From CAG-390 sp003523225 (GTDB lineage Bacteria > Bacillota > Clostridia > Oscillospirales > CAG-272), in assembly GCA_902461815.1 (NCBI GenBank), contig CABPZE010000002.1, positions 216,263 to 280,262 of the forward strand: a DNA stretch of 64,000 nucleotides, given 5' to 3'. Positions 9,139 through 17,588 of this stretch are shown one piece after another; position 1 is the first letter of the stretch; each line of letters begins with the position of its first letter. Both the position numbers and the translations under genes were made by a program. The notes below the pieces were generated by a model. The model was not told the origin of the DNA. It saw nothing but the letters and a program-made list of their open reading frames with translations, and did no database searches.

Positions 9139-9336
9139 TTATTTTTCCTTATAATAAAGCATACAATGGCAGTAACCCTCAAAATCAGGGTCCTTGACCT
9201 GCTCGCGGAATTCGCGGCACATACATTTTGTGTCCTCACTGCGCTCGCGCACACAAGGGCAGTAGCCGCCGGTCCGTTTGAGTCCTTCCTTCACCGTTGC
9301 CACGACCTCGGCGTTTTCATTAAGTCTTATTTTCAT
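9139..9336 (-). CDS. Ferredoxin-thioredoxin-reductase beta-like iron-sulfur protein
   Basis: This small 65-residue protein matches the catalytic-subunit fold of ferredoxin:thioredoxin reductase. The three cysteine pairs CPC, CMC and CHC have the order and spacing of the family (CPC-x-CPC-x-CHC), which holds a [4Fe-4S] cluster next to a redox disulfide. It overlaps the stop of the thioredoxin gene by four bases (ATGA), strongly suggesting that the two proteins form an electron pair in which reduced ferredoxin reduces thioredoxin. Single-subunit FTR-like proteins of this kind are common in anaerobes. The partner is inferred from position, not shown. Confidence 0.8.
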   Translation of the reverse strand: MKIRLNENAEVVATVKEGLKRTGGYCPCVRERSEDTKCMCREFREQVKDPDFEGYCHCMLYYKEK

Positions 9337-9650
9337 TTCAATGCATCCTCAATGAGCTTAAGCACTCCTGCCTTGTCGCGGTAGCCGCTCGCCGACACAA
9401 GAAGCTTGCCGTCTTTTATGACCGCAAGGGTGGGAATATATTTTACGGAGAAACGCGCGGCAAGCGCCGGCTCGTCATCCACATTGACCTTGCACACGGT
9501 GATGTCGGGTCTTTCCTCTGCGATCTCGGCGATCACGGGGGCTATCATCTTGCACGGACCGCACCATGTCGCCCAGAAATCAATAAGCACGACGCCCTTT
9601 GCGTCCGCCACTACTTTTTCATATGCTCCGGAAGTAAGATTTATTTCCAT
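9333..9650 (-). CDS. trxA: Thioredoxin
   Basis: A 105-residue classical thioredoxin that reduces protein disulfides. The active site WCGPC sits in the usual FWATWCGPCKM context and the cis-Pro is in KYIPTLAVI. The ATG at 9650 was chosen because it gives the standard length; longer readings run into the promoter. The next gene, an FTR-like iron-sulfur protein, overlaps its stop. A promoter lies directly upstream. Confidence 0.95.
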   Translation of the reverse strand: MEINLTSGAYEKVVADAKGVVLIDFWATWCGPCKMIAPVIAEIAEERPDITVCKVNVDDEPALAARFSVKYIPTLAVIKDGKLLVSASGYRDKAGVLKLIEDALK

Positions 9651-9689
9651 TTTGAAACCGTTCCTTTCTTGGTTTATTATTACGATTTT

Positions 9690-9718
9690 ATTATACAACA
9701 AAAAGAACACCCGTGCAA
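9690..9718 (-). promoter_or_regulatory. Promoter of the trxA operon
   Basis: On the minus strand TTGCAC (9713-9718) and TATAAT (9690-9695) are 17 bases apart, 40 bases before the thioredoxin start. Confidence 0.7.
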
Positions 9719-9787
9719 CACTTTTTTTATTATTTTACAATTCGACGCTCTTATTTGGGCATAAAGTATTAAGATTTTATTTTTCTA

Positions 9788-9816
9788 TTGACAAAAATCC
9801 ATGGAAATGATAAACT
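9788..9816 (+). promoter_or_regulatory. Promoter of the secreted-protein gene
   Basis: TTGACA (9788-9793) is followed after 17 bases by TAAACT (9811-9816). The ribosome site AAAGGAA precedes the ATG at 9864. Confidence 0.65.
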
Positions 9817-9863
9817 ATATTCAGCATATGTTATAATGCATTTTCAAAGAAAGGAACCCCGCC

Positions 9864-11552
9864 ATGAAAAAAGTTTTGTCTCTCATTCTCACACTGACAC
9901 TGCTCGTCTCCATGGTCTGCATCGGCACGATCGGAGCATCGGCAAACGATCTCTCCAAGACCTATGATGCTGCTGCCGACGGCGATCTGCTTTACGAAGC
10001 AAAATTCGGCGAGACCAGCGGCGTTTATCAGCCCTACATATTCGGCGCAGGTAAGGAAGAGCACGCCAAGAACCTTGTCGTAACTCCTTCTGCCGACGGC
10101 ACCGAAGTGTCCTTTGTCCCCTACTCAGGCTCTTCCGGCAGAGTATTCTACGGAGGAAAAGTTGACGGTCTTACCCTTGGGGCTGACAAGAAGTACACTA
10201 TCGAACTGGAAATGAAGTTCCCGACCGGCAACGCCGGATTCTTCTTCAACATCGGTTCTCCCGTTGCCTACGACCCCGCCTCCACAGACGGAAACAAGGC
10301 AATGACCTCCGACCTTGAATACTACAAGTTCTTCGGTCTCTACGGTCAGACTAAGACCGAGGGAGCATGCTTCACCATGTCCCCTGCTGCAGGCGGCAAG
10401 ATGCCCGGCGAGTTTGTTTCCGATCCCACCGCTTACACCAACATTCCTGACGCCGCACGCGTCGGCAACGAGGTGTACACCAACGTCAGAGTTGAGATCG
10501 ACGGCTACTTCTATGCCGTATATCTCAACGACGCGCTTTACGACCAGACGACCATCAACCCCTCTGTCGTAAATGACGCTCCCAATCTTGCTATCACATT
10601 CTACTTTTATAATCCTACCGCCACACTCAGCGCCAGGAACGTAAAGATATACAAGGGCACTCGCACCGGTGCCGTCTCCGTCCGTGAGGACGCTGCCAAC
10701 CAGCTGCTCGTTTCCTATGAAGCCGCCAAGATGGGCGAAAAGCTCTACGACTTCAACTTTGCCGCCACCACCGGTGTATATACCCCCAAGAAGCTTCAGG
10801 AGACCACCGGAAAAGCTCCCACTACCGTTACGATCTCCGACGACGGCAAGTCCGTGACCCTTACCAAGGGAGCGGGAAGCGGCGCAGCTTATTACTGGGG
10901 CAGCAATGTCCACGGTCTTAAGATCAGCGACACCACCAAATACACCTTCACATACAAGGTAAAAACAGTCGGTAAGACAGCCGCCGGTATCGGCTTCAAC
11001 CTCAGTTGGCCCTACACCACCGACGCTAATTATGCTACACGTCTTAACTTCTACGGCAACTTTAACGACCTCAGCACCACCCTCGGTATGAAATTTGCAA
11101 ACCATGGCACCAACCTTGACGGTCAGAACTACACCGACCTTGCATACGACCTGTTCAGCCCGATGGTTGACGCCGATGGCTTTACCGATGTCGTCATCGA
11201 GCTTGACGGTTACAATGCCGCCCTTTACATTGCCGACGCCACCAAGAACGGCGAGCTGACCCTGTTCAGATCCGTCGCCCTTACCGCCGATAATTACAAA
11301 AAGGCTGATGACGTTGCTCTGTGGCTCTACATCTATAACGGAGAGCGCGAGATCACACTTAAGGATTGCTCGCTCTACAAGGGTCTGACCGTAAGCGAAA
11401 CTTACCCCGACGATCCCGGCACGACCGAGACTCCCATTGATCCTCCTTCTCCCTCCACCGGCGACTTCAGCTTTGCTGTTGCCGTTGCAGTCGCTTCTGT
11501 CGCTCTCATTTCCCTTGCGGCAGTTGTCGTTCTGAGAAAGAAAGAAAACTGA
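9864..11552 (+). CDS. Secreted two-domain protein with xPxTG-like wall-anchor end
   Basis: A 562-residue exported protein of unknown function. Residues 1-28 are a clear signal peptide (MKKVLSLILTLTLLV...ASA). Two related beta-rich domains follow (about 35-270 and 285-505); both begin with a YDAAADGDLLYEAKF or YEAAKMGEKLYDFNF-like motif and share the pattern of FFFN, FYFYNPT/WLYIYNG strands, so the protein arose by internal duplication and may be a laminin-G/concanavalin-like binding fold. A short PDDPGTTETPIDPPSP linker leads to PSTGD, a hydrophobic stretch and RKKEN, the layout of a sortase xPxTG sorting signal. Its own promoter and a strong terminator make it monocistronic. Confidence 0.75.
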   Translation: MKKVLSLILTLTLLVSMVCIGTIGASANDLSKTYDAAADGDLLYEAKFGETSGVYQPYIFGAGKEEHAKNLVVTPSADGTEVSFVPYSGSSGRVFYGGKVDGLTLGADKKYTIELEMKFPTGNAGFFFNIGSPVAYDPASTDGNKAMTSDLEYYKFFGLYGQTKTEGACFTMSPAAGGKMPGEFVSDPTAYTNIPDAARVGNEVYTNVRVEIDGYFYAVYLNDALYDQTTINPSVVNDAPNLAITFYFYNPTATLSARNVKIYKGTRTGAVSVREDAANQLLVSYEAAKMGEKLYDFNFAATTGVYTPKKLQETTGKAPTTVTISDDGKSVTLTKGAGSGAAYYWGSNVHGLKISDTTKYTFTYKVKTVGKTAAGIGFNLSWPYTTDANYATRLNFYGNFNDLSTTLGMKFANHGTNLDGQNYTDLAYDLFSPMVDADGFTDVVIELDGYNAALYIADATKNGELTLFRSVALTADNYKKADDVALWLYIYNGEREITLKDCSLYKGLTVSETYPDDPGTTETPIDPPSPSTGDFSFAVAVAVASVALISLAAVVVLRKKEN

Positions 11553-11585
11553 GCCTCACATCTTACTGAATAACCAATAACCCCA

Positions 11586-11624
11586 GGGGTGTTAAAAAAT
11601 TCCTTCTGAATTTTTTAACACCCC
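11586..11624. terminator. Strong terminator after the surface-protein gene
   Basis: A perfect 17-base stem (GGGGTGTTAAAAAATTC with its complement) around CTTCT; the A/T half of the stem supplies U-tracts in both directions. The remaining gap to 11795 holds one more hairpin (11754-11788) and nothing else I recognise. Confidence 0.8.
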
Positions 11625-11795
11625 AAACGACATTGGTCTTGACGGCATAAAGCCGTCATTTTGCCACAGCATTCACCCGAATTCAGACAAGATCAAGGGC
11701 AAAACCGACCAAGATCGCCGTAAAATGCAGGATTCCCGACCGACATTTTACGAGGGCTGTAAATTACATCGAGTTTTTTTACAGCCCCTTGTTTT

Positions 11796-13106
11796 TCACA
11801 GCCGCCAGTACAGATATCCCGCCGCCTCGTATTCGCTCCGGCTGAATATCCCCTTTACATCAATAAGCACCCGTCTGCCGTCGCCGAAAAAAGCTCCGAC
11901 CTCTTTTATACTCATTTCGGCAAATTCCCGGTGTGAGACGGCAAAGATCACGGCGTCCATATTGCGCACCGATCCCATACCGGTAAATTCCACACCGTAA
12001 AGCCGCCGCGCCTCGTCCGCGTCCGCCCACGGGTCGGAGATATACGGCTCGATTCCGTACTCACGAAGCTCATTTACAATATCAAACACCTTGGTGTTGC
12101 GCGTGTCGCGGCAGTTTTCCTTGAAGGTGAATCCCAGTACCGCGACCCTGGAGTTTTTCACCGGCTTTTCTGCCTTTATCAGGCTTTTCACCACGTTTTC
12201 GGCGATATATTTGCCCATTTCGTCATTGATGCGCCTGCCGGACAGAATTACCTGGCTGTGGTATCCCATCATGTCCGCTTTATATGTCAGATAGTACGGG
12301 TCCACTCCGATGCAGTGACCGCCGACAAGCCCCGGCGTGAACCTGAGAAAATTCCATTTTGTTCCTGCCGCCTCCAGCACCGACCTGGTGTCTATCCCCA
12401 TCCTGTTGAAGATTATTGACAGCTCGTTCATGAAAGCGATATTGATATCGCGCTGGCTGTTTTCTATCACCTTTGCAGCCTCGGCGACCATAATCGAGGG
12501 CGCGCGGTGAACGCCCGCCTCCACCACAAGCCCGTACACACGCGCCACTTCCTCAAGCGTTTCCGCGTCTGTACCCGAAACTATCTTTCTGATATTCTCA
12601 AGTCTGTGGACCTTGTCGCCGGGATTGATCCTCTCCGGGGAGTATCCCACCCTGAAATCCCTGCCGCATTCAAGCCCCGAGGAGTCTTCAAGCGCCGGAA
12701 TACAAATCTCCTCGGTGACCCCGGGGTAGACGGTAGACTCAAAAACAACAATACTCCCCGGCACAAGATTTCTGCCGATCATGCGGCTGGCTTTCTCCAC
12801 CGGCGCAAGGTCAGGCGTATGATCGTCGTGTACCGGTGTGGGAACGGCAACAATGTGGAAGCGCGCCTCACGCAGTCTCCGCTCGTCCGCGGTGAATTCG
12901 ACCGTGCAGTCTCTTACAGCATCGTCCCCCACCTCCCCGGTCGGGTCAATGCCCGAATTATATGCCTCAATCTTGCTCTGATTCAGGTCAAAGCCGATAA
13001 CTCTCAGCTTTTTTGAAAAAGCAACGGCGATCGGCATTCCGACATATCCAAGCCCGGTAACGGAAAGCGCTGCGTTTCCGGACAAAAGCTCATCGCACAG
13101 TGACAT
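11796..13106 (-). CDS. UDP-N-acetylhexosamine 6-dehydrogenase (WbpO/TviB-like)
   Basis: This cytoplasmic NAD-dependent enzyme oxidises C6 of a UDP-sugar to the uronic acid for surface polysaccharide synthesis. The 436-residue product has the N-terminal Rossmann motif VTGLGYVGMPIA, the middle dimerisation domain and the catalytic cysteine in GGHCIGVDPYYL. The FKENCRDTRNTK and YDPWAD-like segments of the C-terminal domain resemble the UDP-HexNAc dehydrogenases TviB/WbpO rather than UDP-glucose dehydrogenase. It stands alone, without glycosyltransferases next to it, and converges on the surface-protein gene. Substrate choice between UDP-GlcNAc and UDP-GalNAc is not decidable here. Confidence 0.88.
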   Translation of the reverse strand: MSLCDELLSGNAALSVTGLGYVGMPIAVAFSKKLRVIGFDLNQSKIEAYNSGIDPTGEVGDDAVRDCTVEFTADERRLREARFHIVAVPTPVHDDHTPDLAPVEKASRMIGRNLVPGSIVVFESTVYPGVTEEICIPALEDSSGLECGRDFRVGYSPERINPGDKVHRLENIRKIVSGTDAETLEEVARVYGLVVEAGVHRAPSIMVAEAAKVIENSQRDINIAFMNELSIIFNRMGIDTRSVLEAAGTKWNFLRFTPGLVGGHCIGVDPYYLTYKADMMGYHSQVILSGRRINDEMGKYIAENVVKSLIKAEKPVKNSRVAVLGFTFKENCRDTRNTKVFDIVNELREYGIEPYISDPWADADEARRLYGVEFTGMGSVRNMDAVIFAVSHREFAEMSIKEVGAFFGDGRRVLIDVKGIFSRSEYEAAGYLYWRL

Positions 13107-13309
13107 TTATTTGTGTGTTCCTTTCATTTGCAGTACTTACGGGAGCATAACTCCCGGCTTCCCTTTATTTTTGCCCGGAATCAATACAGCTCAAACATAA
13201 AATAAAATTTAGGCAAACAAAGCGGACACAATAACAGCGCAGAATGAGCGGAAAAATATAAAAACTCCACCCCAAGGAACACCGACCTGAAAAAAATTAA
13301 AAAAATCTA
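13107..13309. other. AT-rich gap upstream of the dehydrogenase
   Basis: About 200 bases without a coding region. An AAAGGA ribosome site serves the dehydrogenase on the minus strand. A short hairpin (ACGGGAG... CTCCCGG near 13139-13160) is visible. No clear consensus promoter was seen for the dehydrogenase. Confidence 0.4.
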
Positions 13310-13338
13310 TTGCAAAAACGGTGCGGATATGATATAAT
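13310..13338 (+). promoter_or_regulatory. Promoter of tRNA-Thr
   Basis: TTGCAA (13310-13315) and TATAAT (13333-13338) are 17 bases apart, 31 bases before the tRNA. Confidence 0.75.
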
Positions 13339-13369
13339 ATATCGACGCATGGATCGCGTCTTGTAATAC

Positions 13370-13444
13370 GCTGGTGTGGCTCAGTGGCAGAGCAGTTGAT
13401 TCGTAATCAACAGGTCGTGAGTTCGACCCTCACCACCAGCTCCA
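13370..13444 (+). tRNA. tRNA-Thr (CGT anticodon)
   Basis: A complete cloverleaf: acceptor GCTGGTG/CACCAGC, D-stem GCTC/GAGC, anticodon stem GTTGA/TCAAC with loop TTCGTAA and T-arm GTGAG-TTCGACC-CTCAC. The anticodon CGT reads ACG threonine codons. CCA is encoded after discriminator T. Confidence 0.95.
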
Positions 13445-13445
13445 A

Positions 13446-13486
13446 AAATGACTGCCGGAAGCATTTGGCTTCCGGCAGTCATTTTT
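13446..13486. terminator. Terminator between tRNA-Thr and lysA
   Basis: ATGACTGCCGGAAGC pairs with its perfect complement around a short loop and is followed by TTTTT; A-runs on the other side make it useful for lysA on the minus strand as well. Confidence 0.85.
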
Positions 13487-13515
13487 AGTTTCACATTGTA
13501 CCGCACAGGGCGGGA

Positions 13516-14811
13516 TCACATATCGTTTCTTACCAGATCCTCATAAGACTCGCGTCTGATGACAAGTGAATCCTCGCCGTTCTTCACCGAAACCACTGCG
13601 GGGCGCGGAATGCGGTTATAATTGCTCGCCATGGAGTAGTTGTACGCTCCGGTCACAAGAACCGCCAGTATATCTCCCCTCACAGGCTTCGGAATTCTGA
13701 CGTTTTCCTGAAGCAGGTCACCGCTTTCGCAGCATCTTCCCGCGACTGTGCAGACAAAATCGGCACGTTCTGACATGCGCGAGGCAAGACACACCGTGTA
13801 ATCGGACTTATAAAGCGCATATCTCGGATTGTCCGGCATACCGCCGTCTACCGAAGCATAGTTTCTGAATCCGGGTATCTCCTTGGTTCCGCCAACTCTG
13901 TAAAGCGTAAGGCAGGAATCCGCTACTATGCTTCTGCCCGGTTCCATAATGATACGCGGTCTTTTTATGCCGGAGCGTTCGACCTCACGGTCAATAAAAG
14001 CGGCAATGCGTCTTATAAAATCGGCGTAATCAAGCTCCGGCTGGCTCTCGATGTACCGCACGCCAAATCCGCCGCCGAGATTCAGTATATCCGCCTCGTA
14101 GCCCAGCTTGTCCCGCACAGATGTGATGTATTTTATCATCAGCTCCGCGGCATCGCAGAAGGGCTTTATGTCGAATATCTGAGAGCCTATATGACAGTGA
14201 AATCCGTCAAGGCGGACATTTTTCTTTCCGAGAGTGTACTCGACCGCCATGTCCGCCTGCCCGGTCTCTATCGGGATGCCGAACTTGCTGTCCACCTTTC
14301 CGGTCGATATTGCCGCGTGGGTGTGCGGGTCGATTCCCGGAGTAAGCCGCAGAATTATCGGCTGGACGATTCCTTTTTTACCGGCGTATTCGTCAATACG
14401 GTCAAGCTCGGTCAGATTGTCAACCACAAAGTGACCGACTCCGCTGTCAATACCGTAAGCAATATCCTCGTCGGTTTTATTGTTGCCGTGGAAAAATGAA
14501 TTTGAAACATCAAAGCCCGCCGCGAGCGCGGTGTAAAGCTCACCGGGAGATACGATATCAATACCTATCTTCTCTTCCCGGGCGATCCTGTAAATATACT
14601 TACAGGAAAAAGCCTTGCTTGCGAAGAGGGGATACGAACCCTCTCCGAAGTATTTTTTCATCGCGTCCTTATATATGCGGCAGTTCCTTCTTATCCGCTC
14701 CTCGTCCATTACCATCAGCGGCGTGCCGTATTTTTCAGCGAGCGACACCGTATCACAACCGGCAATCGTGAGGTGGTCTTTTTCGTTTATTCCAAGATTT
14801 TTGTGCAGCAT
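13516..14811 (-). CDS. lysA: Diaminopimelate decarboxylase
   Basis: The last step of lysine synthesis: PLP-dependent decarboxylation of meso-diaminopimelate. The 431-residue product has the PLP lysine in FASKAFSCK, the glycine-rich phosphate site NLGGGFG, the substrate Arg in MEPGRSIVA and the dimer-interface cysteine segment GRCCESGD. It closes the lysine operon, 20 bases after dapL, and ends facing a terminator shared with tRNA-Thr. Length and motifs are normal for the family. Confidence 0.96.
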   Translation of the reverse strand: MLHKNLGINEKDHLTIAGCDTVSLAEKYGTPLMVMDEERIRRNCRIYKDAMKKYFGEGSYPLFASKAFSCKYIYRIAREEKIGIDIVSPGELYTALAAGFDVSNSFFHGNNKTDEDIAYGIDSGVGHFVVDNLTELDRIDEYAGKKGIVQPIILRLTPGIDPHTHAAISTGKVDSKFGIPIETGQADMAVEYTLGKKNVRLDGFHCHIGSQIFDIKPFCDAAELMIKYITSVRDKLGYEADILNLGGGFGVRYIESQPELDYADFIRRIAAFIDREVERSGIKRPRIIMEPGRSIVADSCLTLYRVGGTKEIPGFRNYASVDGGMPDNPRYALYKSDYTVCLASRMSERADFVCTVAGRCCESGDLLQENVRIPKPVRGDILAVLVTGAYNYSMASNYNRIPRPAVVSVKNGEDSLVIRRESYEDLVRNDM

Positions 14812-14831
14812 TTCCTGAACTTTTCCTTTGC

Positions 14832-16010
14832 TTAAAGTAGGGTTTTAAGCCTTTCGGCGGCTTCCTCCGTATTGCTTCTGTCGCCGAAAGCGGTCAGGCG
14901 GAAATATCCCTCACCTGCCGCGCCGAAGCCCTCGCCCGGCGTTCCCACCACCTGAATACGGTTCAGAAGGTAGTCGAAAAATTCCCATGAGCCCATTCCG
15001 CCCGGGCATTTCATCCAGATATACGGTGAATTCTTACCGCCGGTAAACCATACGCCCCTCAACTCAAGCGCGGAAGCAATGATCTGCGCATTTTTCTTGT
15101 AATAACCGATAAGCTCGCGGCACTCCGCTTCACCCTCGGGGCTGAGAGAGGCTTCCGCCCCGCGCTGCACCACATAAGGCACTCCGTTGAACTTTGTCGC
15201 CTGACGGCGCGCCCAAAGCTTTCCGAGCTTCACTCCTCCCGACTCAAGCTCCTCCGGAACTATCGTCCAGCCGCAGCGTGTTCCGGTAAATCCGGCACGC
15301 TTTGAAAGGGAGTTTATCTCTATTGCACATTCTCTTGCACCCGGTATCTCATATACCGAACGCGGGTAGTCGCCGTCAATATAGCTCTCGTATGCGGAAT
15401 CAAATATTATAAGAGAACCGCTTCTCAGTGCATAATTTATCCATTCGGCAAGCCCCTCGCGCGTATACACCGCACCGGTGGGATTGTTGGGCGAGCAGAG
15501 ATAGATCACATAGGTCGTGTCACCCTCCGGAGGCGCGGGCAGAAAATTATTCTCCGCGTCGGCATTTATAAGGGTTATCTCCCTGCCGCACATAAGATTG
15601 CTGTCAACATAAACGGGATAGACCGGGCTTGGGATGAGTATCTTGTTGTCGCCGAGAATATCCGTTATATTTCCAAGGTCGCTTTTCGCTCCGTCGCCAA
15701 CATATATTTCATCGGCGGAAATACTGACCCCACGCCGGGAGTAGTAGTCGGATACAGCCGCTCTTATAAAATCGTACCCGTATTCCGGGGCGTAGCCGCG
15801 GAAGCTCTGCTTCTCGCTCTGCTCCGCCACAGCCTTCTGCATCGCCCTTGTCACGCACGGTGTAAGCGGAAGGGTAACGTCGCCGATCCCCAACCTGATT
15901 ATCTTTTTTCCGGGATTGGCAGCCTGATACGCGTTCGCCTTTTTGGCAATATCGCTGAAAAGGTAGCTTTCTTTTATTCTTCCGAAATTGTCATTCAGCC
16001 TGATCTTCAT
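14832..16010 (-). CDS. dapL: LL-diaminopimelate aminotransferase
   Basis: This PLP enzyme converts tetrahydrodipicolinate directly to LL-diaminopimelate, bypassing the acylation branch (DapD/C/E). The 392-residue product starts MKIRLNDNFGRIKESYLF, the usual DapL start; GGAG lies nine bases before this ATG, so I prefer it to the ATGs a few codons upstream. PLP-binding features are YLCSPNNPTGA, FDSAYESYI and the Schiff-base lysine in INSLSKRAGFTGTR. It overlaps the end of dapF by 20 bases, which implies tight coupling. Presence of dapL together with dapF defines the aminotransferase variant of the pathway. Confidence 0.96.
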   Translation of the reverse strand: MKIRLNDNFGRIKESYLFSDIAKKANAYQAANPGKKIIRLGIGDVTLPLTPCVTRAMQKAVAEQSEKQSFRGYAPEYGYDFIRAAVSDYYSRRGVSISADEIYVGDGAKSDLGNITDILGDNKILIPSPVYPVYVDSNLMCGREITLINADAENNFLPAPPEGDTTYVIYLCSPNNPTGAVYTREGLAEWINYALRSGSLIIFDSAYESYIDGDYPRSVYEIPGARECAIEINSLSKRAGFTGTRCGWTIVPEELESGGVKLGKLWARRQATKFNGVPYVVQRGAEASLSPEGEAECRELIGYYKKNAQIIASALELRGVWFTGGKNSPYIWMKCPGGMGSWEFFDYLLNRIQVVGTPGEGFGAAGEGYFRLTAFGDRSNTEEAAERLKTLL

Positions 16011-16845
16011 ATTCATACACTCCATCATATACTTTAGTTGCCGGACCGCTCATAAACACCCGCATATCCCGGGTCACGGTTACAGTCAGCCTGCCGCCGA
16101 CAAGAGCCACTTCGATCGGCTCGTCATGATCGCAGTAGCCGTTCAGCACGGCAGCGACTGCCGACGCGCAAGCACCTGTCCCGCAGGCATAGGTCTCTCC
16201 GCTGCCGCGCTCCCATACTCTCATGTACAGGCTGTTTCTGCCACGCACTTTTACAAATTCCGTATTCACCCTCTCCGGGAAAAGAGAGAAATTTTCAAAA
16301 TCACTTCCGGTCTTTTCAAGCTCAAGGCTGTCCGGGTCGTCGCAGAAGATCACCTGGTGCGGATTTCCCATTGATACCGCCGTGATCCGGTACTCACCTC
16401 CGGCAATCACCACCGGAGCGTTTATCATCGGAGCATCCGCCAGCATCGGCAGGCTGCCCGGCGACGTCTCTGCCGTTCCCATATCCACCGTCACCGATGA
16501 CACCTTGCCGTTTTCAACATTAAGCGTCAGATATCTTACGCCGCTTTTTGTCTCAATGCTGAGCTCTGTCTTGTCGGTCATACCGTTATCATATACATAT
16601 TTTCCGATACACCGGATAGCGTTGCCGCACATATTTCCTTCCGAACCGTCAAGATTGAACATTCTCATTCTGAAATCGCAGTTATCCGAGCGGCATATGA
16701 GCACCAGCCCGTCGCTGCCGACCGAATAGTGTCTCGGTGACATTTTTGCCGAAAGCGCTCCGGGGTCTGCAATTTCTCCTTTGGTGCAATCAACATATAT
16801 ATAATCGTTGCCGCACCCGTGCATTTTCGTAAAGCTTACCTTCAT
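15991..16845 (-). CDS. dapF: Diaminopimelate epimerase
   Basis: A cofactor-independent racemase-fold enzyme that turns LL-diaminopimelate into the meso form needed for lysine and for peptidoglycan. The 284-residue product has both catalytic cysteines in their signature contexts, NMCGNAIRC and ETYACGTGACA, and starts MKVSFTKMHGCGNDY. Its ATG overlaps the dapB stop (ATGA) and its end overlaps the start of dapL. Confidence 0.97.
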   Translation of the reverse strand: MKVSFTKMHGCGNDYIYVDCTKGEIADPGALSAKMSPRHYSVGSDGLVLICRSDNCDFRMRMFNLDGSEGNMCGNAIRCIGKYVYDNGMTDKTELSIETKSGVRYLTLNVENGKVSSVTVDMGTAETSPGSLPMLADAPMINAPVVIAGGEYRITAVSMGNPHQVIFCDDPDSLELEKTGSDFENFSLFPERVNTEFVKVRGRNSLYMRVWERGSGETYACGTGACASAVAAVLNGYCDHDEPIEVALVGGRLTVTVTRDMRVFMSGPATKVYDGVYEYEDQAE

Positions 16846-17588
16846 CTGCTGCTACTCATCAGGGCTTTCATATCGTAAAGCCCAGGCTCCTTTCCGAGGA
16901 TATATTCCGCCGCCTTGATCGCGCCGTCGGCAAACAAGGCTCTGTCATACGCCTCATGCTTCAGGGTTATCTGCTCACAATCAGTGCATATGCGTACCTC
17001 ATGTATTCCGACAATGTTTCCGCTTCTCACCGAGGCAATGCCGACCTCGTTTTTTTCTCGCTTTCCGCTTCCGCTCCTGCCGCAGTTTGCCCAGGCGTCG
17101 GGTCGCACCTCCTTTACCGCGTCAAAGAGCATAAGTGCCGTCCCGCTCGGCGCGTCCAGCTTACGGTTATGGTGAGTCTCGATTATCTCAACGTCGGCGT
17201 TTTCAAACACCGAAAGCACCTTTTTTACCGTCTCGCAAAGTGCGGCGATACCTATTGACATATTGCCGGAGTAAAACACCGCAGTCTTCTCCGCCGCTTT
17301 TATTATATTCGCCCGCTCGGATTCTGTATGTCCGGTCGTAGCTATCACGACCGGAATTTTCTTTTCCGCCGCGTATTCCGCGATCTCAGGCGTTACGGCA
17401 TGGAAGGAAAAATCAATTATCACATCCGTGTCTTCCCTTACATCGGCAATGCGTCGGTATTCATTCTCCCGCCGGGACTCGCCGTATGCGCAGTCAACAT
17501 ACGCCACGCAATCATTTCCGCTCCTTCCGGCGGCTGATATCACATTTGCGCCCATTCTGCCGAGGGCGCCGACCACTGTTATCCTCAT
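16842..17588 (-). CDS. dapB: 4-hydroxy-tetrahydrodipicolinate reductase
   Basis: DapB reduces the DapA product with NAD(P)H to tetrahydrodipicolinate. The 248-residue product starts at MRITVVGALGRMG, where the ATG overlaps the stop of dapA; upstream in-frame codons belong to dapA. The dinucleotide-binding site is GALGRMG and the catalytic/substrate signature is ETHHNRKLDAPSGTA. It lies between dapA and dapF, with four-base overlaps on both sides. Confidence 0.96.
   Translation of the reverse strand: MRITVVGALGRMGANVISAAGRSGNDCVAYVDCAYGESRRENEYRRIADVREDTDVIIDFSFHAVTPEIAEYAAEKKIPVVIATTGHTESERANIIKAAEKTAVFYSGNMSIGIAALCETVKKVLSVFENADVEIIETHHNRKLDAPSGTALMLFDAVKEVRPDAWANCGRSGSGKREKNEVGIASVRSGNIVGIHEVRICTDCEQITLKHEAYDRALFADGAIKAAEYILGKEPGLYDMKALMSSSR

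Noticed and set aside
10125..11105. Long minus-strand frame of 326 codons inside the surface-protein gene
   Set aside because: It is the exact antisense of a gene with signal peptide, promoter and terminator; the product is Gly/Val-rich low-complexity without ribosome site.
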